Source of the DNA: Aporrectodea caliginosa
Lineage: Eukaryota > Annelida > Clitellata > Crassiclitellata > Lumbricidae
Length of the DNA stretch: 64,000 nt
Assembly: GCA_020284085.1 (NCBI GenBank)
Contig: JACEVL010000271.1
Location: forward strand, 124,001-188,000
Direction: 5' to 3'
In this document: piece after piece, positions 56,863-64,000 of the stretch
Layout: each line of letters opens with the position of its first letter
Numbering within the stretch: the first letter of the stretch is position 1
Notes under the pieces: model-generated
The model's database searches: none
Told to the model about the DNA's origin: nothing
The model's input: the letters and a program-made list of their open reading frames with translations, nothing else
Position numbers and translations under genes: made by a program

Positions 56863-56977
56863 CTGTTAATCGGCGCATTTCTTGCACTTGTTTACTGAGT
56901 AGTTCGTTTTCTTCCATGAGTTGTTTTTTGCTGTTGTTCATGTTTTTGCTCGATGACCAAAATCTTCTCTTTTTTAT
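56863..56977 (-). CDS. Coiled-coil exon 2 (likely 1-nt frameshift)
   Basis: 115 bp between a 3' splice site (GCTGTTATCATAG before 56977) and a 5' splice site (TTAACAG then GTAAAAG at 56863). Entering in phase 1 from the upstream exon it reads DKKEKILVIEQKHEQQQK, but then closes; one base later the frame reads QLMEENELLSKQVQEMRRL and leaves in phase 1. Removing one A from the AAAAAA run near 56930 would make a 114-bp symmetrical exon, so the extra A looks like a slippage mutation or a sequence error. Alternatively the exon enters in phase 0 and is open throughout, with a less coil-like start. It would splice to the NHL exon at 53549. Confidence 0.55.
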
Positions 56978-57040
56978 CTATGATAACAGCAGCAATCCTA
57001 CATGTCAATTTTATATTCACATCGAATGTAAAGCTAAACA

Positions 57041-57258
57041 TTAGTTAATAAAGTATTTTAGATCAGAGAAACAACACAACAACCCCAAGCAAGCTGAAGA
57101 ATTTGATTTCGTCGTTGAATAAGCGTAGTCTATAGAATTAGAATAATACAAGCGACGTACTTTGTCATTTTTTTTATCTCTGACACTGCAGTGAAATGAT
57201 GACATAGTCAGACGAAATAAATCTGCTGAAACAACTTGTATTGTAAGGATACACAAAT
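57041..57258. other. Intron sequence
   Basis: Left part of the intron between the two coiled-coil exons; nothing recognised outside the MITE. Confidence 0.4.
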
Positions 57259-57708
57259 GTGACGCCAGGGGTCAAAACCCGTCACATGTCGGTTTCTGAC
57301 CTTTTTATTCAGTCATATTCTACAATTAATGTGCTTCAAAATACTTTTTACAGAATGAAAATATCTTTTTTTCTAACTGAAGTTATGTGCGTTTGATTCT
57401 TTCATTGGTATAGAGTGAAAAATTCGAATAAAAAGTTTCGGTATATTCATGTCATTAAAGTCCTCTGCAACCATTACTTGATTATCTTGCAATAGTCTAA
57501 TTGTGCTGTGCAATTATAAAGGGCTCTATTCTGTGTCGAATAAAACAAACGGCATCAAAATCGGATTACTACTTTGCAAGTTATGGCAAATTCACAGGCA
57601 ACTGCTGAATTGAAGAATATTCTACATTGTTGACCACTCTCCCCTATTTCAGCTTGTAGCTCAGTATCTAGGAAGCGACAAGCAACGGGTTTTGACCCCT
57701 GGCGTCAC
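57259..57708. mobile_element. MITE GTGACGCCAGGGGTCAAAA in the coiled-coil intron
   Basis: GTGACGCCAGGGGTCAAAAC at the left is exactly inverted at the right (57689-57708). AAAT flanks both ends (57255-57258 and 57709-57712), a possible 4-bp duplication. No coding capacity. The superfamily is unclear. Confidence 0.8.
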
Positions 57709-58050
57709 AAATAGGTGCTAATAAACTATTCTCAAAAATAGTGTGTCTGTGGCGATTTTCGTTAGGATAATTGAACCAAGTGCTAAACTTCTATTTTTGC
57801 GATGTTCAGCTTTGTAATATAAACAATCTTTGAACCAAACTGAGACTAAATTTTCTCTTTTGACTACAAGTAAACAACTTCCGTTCAAGTCATCCACGAA
57901 GTTGTTGAAATGTCGTTACTTTGTTCCTTGATCTTATTGAAAGAGTAGAGAAGATCAAAATAGCTTGCAGGACGTTTGTGAACCCTTAAAAATGCGCTAT
58001 ATTAATTGTCTTCATACATACAGGTGCAAAGACCCAAATGCATACTCTAC

Positions 58051-58482
58051 CTGTTTTTGTAGTCTCTAGTTCTTTCCTGAGTTTCTCGGCGTTGGCTTCT
58101 AATGTCGTCACTGTCGCTTTATACATTTTCAATTCTTCAACTAATTTGTAATTCTTGGTCTGAAGTGTATTGTTGGTCGTTTTCTCTGCTTTAAGTTCCT
58201 GCTTTAGTTTGTCGTTGTCGGTCTGAAGCGCGTTGTTTGCGATTTTATTATTGTCCAACTCTTGTTTTAGTCTTAGTATATTAGCTTCCGCATTACTCAG
58301 TTCTTCTTTCAAAGTCTGTACATCTTTGGCTGCATTAACTCTCAGCTGTTCATTTGCTAACCGCAAACTCTCTTTCTCCGTCCTTTTGATCTCGATTTCC
58401 TTTCTCAGGAGATCATTTTCGTTAGTTTTTTCGACTAACAGACTTTGTTTACTTCTTTTCTTTGTCTTCGAGTCACCTTCTT
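58051..58482 (-). CDS. Coiled-coil exon 1
   Basis: 432 bp between a 3' splice site (GTGACTTTTATTCAG before 58482) and a 5' splice site (AAAACAG then GTAGAG at 58051), leaving in phase 1. The frame is fully open and encodes about 143 residues of heptad coiled coil rich in Lys, Glu, Asn and Leu. Internal repeats include NNKIANNALQTDNDKLKQEL and TTNNTLQTKNYKLVEEL. No other domain. It probably mediates self-association. A TRIM-like order (coiled coil, then NHL) is suggested by phase compatibility with 56863-56977 and 52727-53549. Exons further upstream (RING or other) are not found in the window. Confidence 0.65.
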
Positions 58483-58539
58483 CTGAATAAAAGTCACAAA
58501 AGTTTACTGTAGACTTGACATTCGTTTAATTTGCCGACT

Positions 58540-58935
58540 ACTGTGACAAACGCACGTGAGTAGTGTCACGAGTGCGGGTTCTACCTAAGACCCGTCCCCT
58601 ATTGCTCTAAGCTCCGCACGGTATTGCTCTAAGCCCCGCCACTATTATTCTCTAATCCCCGCCCCTATTGCTCTAGTATACGCAGCCATTGTCCGAGTCT
58701 ATTGTCTCGGGGTCTAGACCAACACATTCTAGTCTATTGTCATCGGATCTGCACCGACCAGGGCCACAGCACACAGAACTATTGTCTCCGGCTCTAAGCC
58801 GACACCCGCTTATATATTGTTCCATAGGCAATGGGACAACGCCTGTTGGTCTATTGACTCGGATCAGGGCCGACGCTCTGAGGTCTATTGTCCCCCGCTC
58901 TGGGTCACATAATGTGAGTCACGTGACCTCTTACG
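58540..58935. repeat. Degenerate CTATTGTC/GCTCTAAGCC minisatellite
   Basis: Ten or more loose units of about 30-40 bp containing CTATTG followed by CTC-GG-TCTA-GCC. Non-coding. Confidence 0.65.
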
Positions 58936-58936
58936 T

Positions 58937-59250
58937 GACTGACCTAATTAGCATAACAATAGATGTTTGTTGACCTAGTTTTCATGACGATGGCACGTCT
59001 AGTTTCTGGCTCACCTAAGCTTGACTGAACAACAATGACCTAATAAGCTTATCATTAGTATGCCACCTGACCTATGACGTCACAATCATATGATCTGGTC
59101 ACATGACCTTATTAGCATATGAATTGGAGGTTGTTGTCCTCGTTTCCATGTCGAAGGCACGCCTAGTTTCTAGCGCACATCCGCTTGAGTGAACAGCAAT
59201 GCTCCAATTAGGCTAGCGTATTAGGAGTTGACTGTTAACTGATTTCCATG
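58937..59250. repeat. Tandem duplication, period about 167 bp
   Basis: TTAGCATA, GTTGACCTAGTTTTCATGACG-TGGCACG-CTAGTTTCT and CTTGA-TGAACA-CAATG recur in order at about 58944 and 59111, with a third partial unit at about 59235. Confidence 0.7.
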
Positions 59251-59479
59251 ACGACGGCACATGGCATAGCAGTGGTCTGCCCTAATTACTCCATTTGCAT
59301 ATATCACCAAAGCTGTTTTCCACCTTACACAAAATACACAATAACGGGTTCAAACCTGTTTCTGCTATTGACCAAACAGAGTACGAATCCACACGCATGC
59401 GGATCTCGGAGTACATCCCCACACGCAGGCGTACGTAACATCAAACTACAATATCTTCAAATTTCTTTCGCTTTTAACT
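59251..59479. other. No feature seen
   Basis: Short spacer between satellites. Confidence 0.4.
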
Positions 59480-60290
59480 ACATTTGATCGAGAGAATGGG
59501 AGATACAGAGTGACAGAGCATGATACAGAGACGCGTGAGATTTTCGTATGACGCTTTAGGAGTTCGACAAATACAGACGCGTGAGAGACACGTGAGATTT
59601 CGGTTGGCGCTTTAGAAGTTCGAGAGAGAGACGTGAGAGAGAGACGCGTGAGATTTTCCGTCATCGTTTTAGAAGTTTGAGTGTGAGAGAGCGTGAGAGA
59701 GAGAGAGAGAGAGAGAAGCGCTTGAGATTGTCGTATGGCGCTTTAGAAGTTCCAGAGATTTAGAGAGGCAGAGAGCGTGAGAGAGAGGCAAGTGAGATAT
59801 TCGGTTAGCGCTTTAGAAGTTCGACAGAGAGAGACGCGTGAGAGACACGCGTGAGATTTTCGGTTGGTGCTTAAGAAGTTGGAGAGTGAGAGAGCGTGAT
59901 ATGCTTGAGATTAAAATATGGCGCTTTAGAAGTTGGAGAGAGTCAGAGAGTCAGAGAACGTTAGAATTTCGTTTGGAGCTTTAGAAGTTCAAGAGTGTGA
60001 GACAGAGCGGTACTTGAGATTGACGTATCGCGCTTTAGAAGTACCAGAGATTGAGAGAGTCAGAGAGCGTAAGATAGAGGCATGTGAGATTGTCGATTTA
60101 GAAGTTCGAGAGAAAGAAACGCGTGAGAGACACGCGTGAGATTTTCGGTTGGCGCTTTAGAAGTTCAAAAGTGAGAGAGCGTGAGAGGTGCGTAGAGATG
60201 CTTGAGATTGTCGTATGGCGCTTTAGCTGTTCCAGAGATTGAGAGAGTCAGAGAACGAGAGAGAGTGAGATTTTCGATCATTAATAGCCT
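59480..60290. repeat. Minisatellite of the GCTTTAGAAGTT family, copy B
   Basis: About 12 units of roughly 60-75 bp: GTGAGATTTTCGGTTGGCG, CTTTAGAAGTTCGAGAG and GAGAGAGACGCGTGAGA. Same family as 11138-11325. Glu/Arg-rich frames here are artefacts. Confidence 0.85.
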
Positions 60291-60496
60291 TGGCTTCATT
60301 AAGTCCTCTTCCAAAGGCCAATTATAGAATTCCTAGCAGGTTATCCTTGTCACCTCCAGAAATCAGCACTGGCTGGCGGTCTAATTCATTGATTTAAAAA
60401 TCTCAGAAAGCATTTTACCTACCCTGTTAACCAACAAAAGACAATCTGGTATAGATTCGCCTATTACGGAATCAGCATGTTCATTTTTAGCTCTGT

Positions 60497-60645
60497 ATGT
60501 ATCTATGTACATGTATGTATGTATGTAGGATTGTAGGCATGTATGTATGTATGTATGTATGTATGTATGTATGTATGTATGTATGTATGTATGTATGTAT
60601 GCATGTATGTATGTATGTATGTATGTTTGTATGTATGTATTAGTG
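60497..60645 (+). repeat. (ATGT)n microsatellite
   Basis: About 150 bp of near-perfect TATG. M-Y-V-C repeats in translation are artefacts. Confidence 0.95.
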
Positions 60646-60859
60646 TATGGTACAAAAAATTAAAAGTTGGAAATGCATTGCTCCGCAAGGCTGCCCTTGT
60701 TACACATGAAAACATGAGTCTCTATGCAAAATTTTGGAAAGATTGGATTATATTTAGAGGTCGCAATGTTTTTCGACTTTTTGCTATAATTTTAGTATGA
60801 ACTTGTCAGTACCTCACCCTATTCTCCAAAATAGGCTCCTAAAGTTCCTAAACACATAC
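60646..60859. other. No feature seen
   Basis: Short frame continuing from the microsatellite; no domain. Confidence 0.4.
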
Positions 60860-61640
60860 CTAAGGCTGCTCGGCACAGTTTGGACGGTTTGCTGATAGCG
60901 GTCATCAATCGCATCCTCACGGAGTCACGGACCCTCTCTCCGCCCTGCCATGGCAGCTCGTCTTTTCCCTTGGGGCCTTCACGCTGACATAACCGGTCAG
61001 AGGCAGTAAACGCCACAATCTCACATCTAAGATCTCCACTGCATCTTTGAGGAACATAGACCTATACACCCATCAAGGTGTCCAAAGATCGGGCGTGGCC
61101 GGGTGCTTGGGTCCCAGTAGGAGCAGGTAACTGTCGCCGCAAAGCTGGAAGACGGCAATAAAAGGGCGGCCGCGAGGATCCTGTGCAGTGACTATAGACC
61201 GGTGCGGCGGTGCCTATCAGCGAGGTGAGGTTGGAGGAACTCCTCCTGAAGCACCCCTCCACCCCACCCGCTAGACCGCCCATCAATCTCTCAGCCTTCG
61301 CAAGAGCTCAGGTGATCGGATATTTTTGCGCAAATTAGCTGCAAAAGGCGTCAACGCCTTTGTCTTCCCAGGGTCGTGGCACATCTGTAGTCGCAGCGGG
61401 TTGGTGTGGGCGTGCTGGGTGGGTGTGAGGCGGCGGCGACTGTCTCGGAAGCACGTACCCGCAGAACTTGGTAATATCGCCAGCCAAAATGCTAAGATAT
61501 TCCAAGATATTCGTCGAAGCTCTCCCAAACTTCTCCCCATCCTGCGATGCTTCCCGTGCGCGGCCAACCGGGTCTTGAAAGTTACAATTCCACCCTGCGG
61601 AAGAGCATAGTCCTCAACTTGTCTTTGTTAGATGGTCATT
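60860..61640. other. GC-rich stretch, possible unrecognised exon
   Basis: Clearly more GC- and CpG-rich than its surroundings (for example GGCGGCGGCGACTG near 61431). Frames of 65-94 codons exist on both strands, including a minus frame at 61567-61283 rich in Arg and Leu. None has a motif I recognise. It could be a CpG island, an old exon or a GC-rich mobile element. Confidence 0.35.
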
Positions 61641-61992
61641 GGTCAGTGGCTCCCGACTTCACTGCCCATCAAAGCTGGTGGAGTGGTGGACCCATCGAAT
61701 AACAATAATAATAATTACAGCAACAACATCACACGCAACAAACACTATAAGAATAATAGAATGAAGAATAGTTGTTGTTGCTGTTGCTGGTGTTACTGAG
61801 GTATCATTTCTGCTTCGGCTTATAAAATAACAAGAGTAATTAGCCACATTAGTGGGCGACCAACACTTCACCTTGTAGGCCTCCCATCAGGTCGGAAATG
61901 CCGCTGCTCGGAGCTATTTCAAGGTTGTGGTTTGTGGATTAATGCCAAACATGACGCCCTTATATTGCTGAGAAGATCGAGTTCACCTGCAA
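61641..61992. other. No recognisable gene
   Basis: Short AAT/AAC-rich and GTTGTTGCTG words near 61690-61790; left flank of the composite hAT copy B. Confidence 0.4.
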
Positions 61993-62530
61993 TAGGGTGC
62001 TCCAAAATGTAATGTATTTCCCAAAAGTTCCAAAAAGTATTGCTCCAAGGCGATTTTTCCCATTCCATTTATCACTTTGTTCAACTGTACCAATTTTCAG
62101 ACCAATTGAAAAGGTTAAGCCTTGCCCCGGCACAAAAATGTTAAAATATGTGAAAATATGGGAATTTGCTTAAAATCGTCAATATCATGGAGAAAAACGT
62201 AATTATTTTCATGATGATTAACTTCTTTTGTGAACTATTGTGTGCAGAGGTGTAGTATTGGTACTTGTACTTGTACTCAAGTGCAACTTGAGTACAGTCA
62301 GTACTTGAACTTGTACTGGAGACCTAAGTACTTAGACACAAATGACATTTCGACAGGCACTCGGATACTTTACCAGTAAGCTTTGTCTTTCCTTTAAGTC
62401 ATTAATTCTTACGTTCTGGATATTGAATATTCTGGCAGTTAGGTATTGATCGCATCTTGATCAGAATTTCTTCCGGTTGTCTTGCTAAAATAGAGGCCAC
62501 GGACGGTGATAATGCTAACAATAAAAATAC

Positions 62531-62703
62531 TAATATTCCTAGAGGTGTTAAGTTTGGTTATGAATTATGATAATTTCACTCTCAAGGGAAATGCTGCTTC
62601 TGCTAAGTGCAAGTTTTGTAGTGAGAAAACTATAATTCAGAAAACAACTGGCACAACATCAAACTTTGTTAAACACTTGCAAAAACTCCATACGGAGAGG
62701 TGA
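62531..62703 (+). pseudogene. BED zinc-finger of the hAT transposase (copy B)
   Basis: The frame reads NYDNFTLKGNAASAKCKFC, then NFVKHLQKLHTER and a stop. C-x2-C...H-x4-H is a complete BED finger. The stop right after the finger and the lack of a core show it is a remnant. Confidence 0.8.
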
Positions 62704-63435
62704 GCAGTGAGTAACAAACCATTTGAACTCTATCGAGTAATGCAAATGTAAGTCGTCGAACTTTCTCAGCACCATACGAAAGCTGCGATAAGGAAACCAG
62801 CTTATTCACCGAAATAGTGCATTTTATGAATTGTATTATAGTAAGAAACCATTGAACCTATGGCTTATACATGGAATTCATGTGAATGGGGCTCACTTAT
62901 GAAAATTGTGAGTTTTCTATGTTCCTCTGTGTTCTATGTTCCTCTCGAAAGAGTCTTCCGCTGTGTGGAAGGAAACATTGTAATCTGTATCAAAACGCGC
63001 TTAGTTAGGCCACTTAGGTAGTCATTTGCGAATCACTTTTCTGTTTTACGTAAAACGCTAATTAAGGCATTTTCTTTGTGTTGCTCAAATTGTCAAAGAC
63101 TACCTACAACTAGTATGTTCTTATTTAATGTGTGCAGATATGATTTTATCTTATGTGAATGAGACACATGCTTTGTTGGGGGCCCACATCAAGTTTCTTT
63201 GGCAGGGGTGGAGCAGGTGCTACAACGTCTCATTTTGGCACGATAATCACAGATACGGTTGCATCAACCGAAACTGCAGGCCTCATGTATCAAAAAGTCT
63301 AAGCTATTTGGTCACTACTGTACACGATCTTCTGTGAAACCGAGCACCTTATCATCACAAGTGACAACCTGATTGAATATCAGAGGCCATGATGACTTTG
63401 ATGAAATTGATTGTAGGACGTTTGGAATGCAGCAA

Positions 63436-63822
63436 AACTGTTGACAAACCAGCGTTTGGAGTTGTTGTGAGTGTGCCTGCATCTAGCGCTCCGGTTGAAA
63501 GTGTGTTTAGTTTAATATTAAGGAAACACCGACCGCGACCCAAATGGCTGAAGCCGCTGACGCAGCCCTCTTCTCTGCTATCATCCAAGATAACAACCAT
63601 GTCCTCCGCAGGCTCTTTCCCACCCGGTCTGTTAGCAACTATAACCTACGCCCTAGGCCTCACCCCTTCGAACTTACAACAAAGAACAATAAGATCTTCG
63701 TTCCACGCATGCTTTTCAAAAACGTCTATTAGATGAAAAACTGCCACTCTCAATAACTCATGTATTCTGTTGCGTTTTGTCGACAGTTTTGTGTTAAATA
63801 AACGAATATGATGATGATGATT

Positions 63823-63870
<48 letters not shown>

Positions 63871-63930
63871 AAAACAGTTTCGATTGAATCTGAGTGACAA
63901 GATGCTCACATCCATTATATTTCTAAAAAA
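63436..63930 (+). pseudogene. hAT C-terminal domain (copy B), split by a LINE
   Basis: CPASSAPVESVFSLILR is followed by the LINE, then the rest (SLSDKMLTSI-like, in other frame) resumes at about 63876 with TTTCGATTGAATCTGAGTG. Compare the uninterrupted copy at 34155-34343. Confidence 0.75.
63535..63870 (+). mobile_element. LINE 3' end with (ATG)n tail, inserted in hAT copy B
   Basis: The frame 63544-63732 reads AALFSAIIQDNNHVLRRLFP, then YNLRPRPHPFEL and FVPRMLFKNVY, the typical LINE ORF2 C terminus. A 75-bp 3' UTR and an (ATG)n tail (63808-63870) follow. Attached to ATTAAGGAAACA on the left and ATTAAAACA on the right, a probable TSD. Severely 5'-truncated. Confidence 0.8.
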
Positions 63931-64000
63931 AGCAAAATTAAAATTAGTGTATGTGGCAATACACCATTGCTTTGTCAAGGAAGTAAATCCTTGTTCTTGC

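Larger units (their letters stand above)
61993..64000 (+). mobile_element. Composite TAGGGTGC/hAT element B (right end beyond the window)
   Basis: Starts TAGGGTGCTCCAAAATG and aligns with 29363-34380 along its length once the two insertions in copy A are removed. At 62248 CAGAGGTGTAGTATTGGTAC is a second hAT-type terminus, present at the same relative place in copy A. Copy B lacks both insertions of copy A but has its own LINE insertion at about 63535-63870. Confidence 0.85.

Noticed and set aside
58540..60290. CRISPR-like array of repeats
   Set aside because: Units are degenerate and directly adjoining with no unique spacers, in a eukaryotic context; these are satellites.
60503..60800. MYVC/THTYIHTY repeat frames
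   Set aside because: Translation of the (ATGT)n microsatellite.

Overview
This looks like a piece of a large, transposon-rich animal genome, probably a marine invertebrate. Coding is sparse and split into exons with readable splice sites. The host-type domains are RING/B-box TRIM, NHL, CARD and coiled coil. Nearly everything else is non-LTR retrotransposons (LINEs), hAT-like, MULE-like and piggyBac DNA transposons, Helitron-like elements, MITEs and satellites. The octamer TAGGCCTA is strikingly common, as I recall for echinoderms and relatives. I would guess an echinoderm-like deuterostome, but the window does not prove it. No rRNA, convincing tRNA, CRISPR or bacterial-style operon is visible.

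Host-type sequence is all on the minus strand. An NHL terminal exon lies at 6.2-7.1 kb and reads open. A CARD exon lies at 25.9-26.2 kb. A RING plus two B-box exon at 34.8-35.6 kb is disrupted. A broken second NHL exon lies at 52.7-53.5 kb, and two coiled-coil exons lie at 56.9-58.5 kb. Splice phases let the coiled-coil exons and the 53-kb NHL exon join as one gene, but that gene carries frameshifts. These domain types are used in ubiquitin ligases and innate-immune signalling of animals; here they are relics or isolated exons among mobile DNA.

Layout: 0-4.3 kb LINE fragment, dispersed repeat and MITE; 4.3-5.9 kb two Helitron-like copies filled with a purine-rich minisatellite; 6.2-7.1 kb NHL exon; 8.7-10.5 kb a three-level nest (TAGGGTGG element, second TIR element, Helitron-like copy); 12.7-14.3 kb a MULE-like element with satellites; 16.6-18.4 kb a LINE split by an 8-bp-TSD element; 19-23.9 kb a TAGGGTGG element split by a LINE; 24-25.5 kb LINE; 25.9 kb CARD exon; 27.6-28.6 kb piggyBac; 29.4-34.8 kb a composite hAT holding two further elements; 34.8-35.6 kb TRIM exon; 35.6-38.4 kb another TIR element holding a piggyBac; 39-41 kb LINEs; 41.7-48 kb a roughly 1-kb tandem duplication inflated by insertions; 48-52.6 kb MITEs and repeats; 52.7-58.5 kb broken coiled-coil/NHL gene with LINEs; 58.5-61.6 kb satellites and a GC-rich stretch; 62-64 kb a second copy of the composite hAT.

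The main result is a transposon stratigraphy readable from target-site duplications. At least five elements share a TAGGGTG-type terminus; three of them contain relics of one transposase family with a D-T-T-x-x-N-T motif. Several insertions are confirmed by an uninterrupted (empty) copy of the same site elsewhere in the window.
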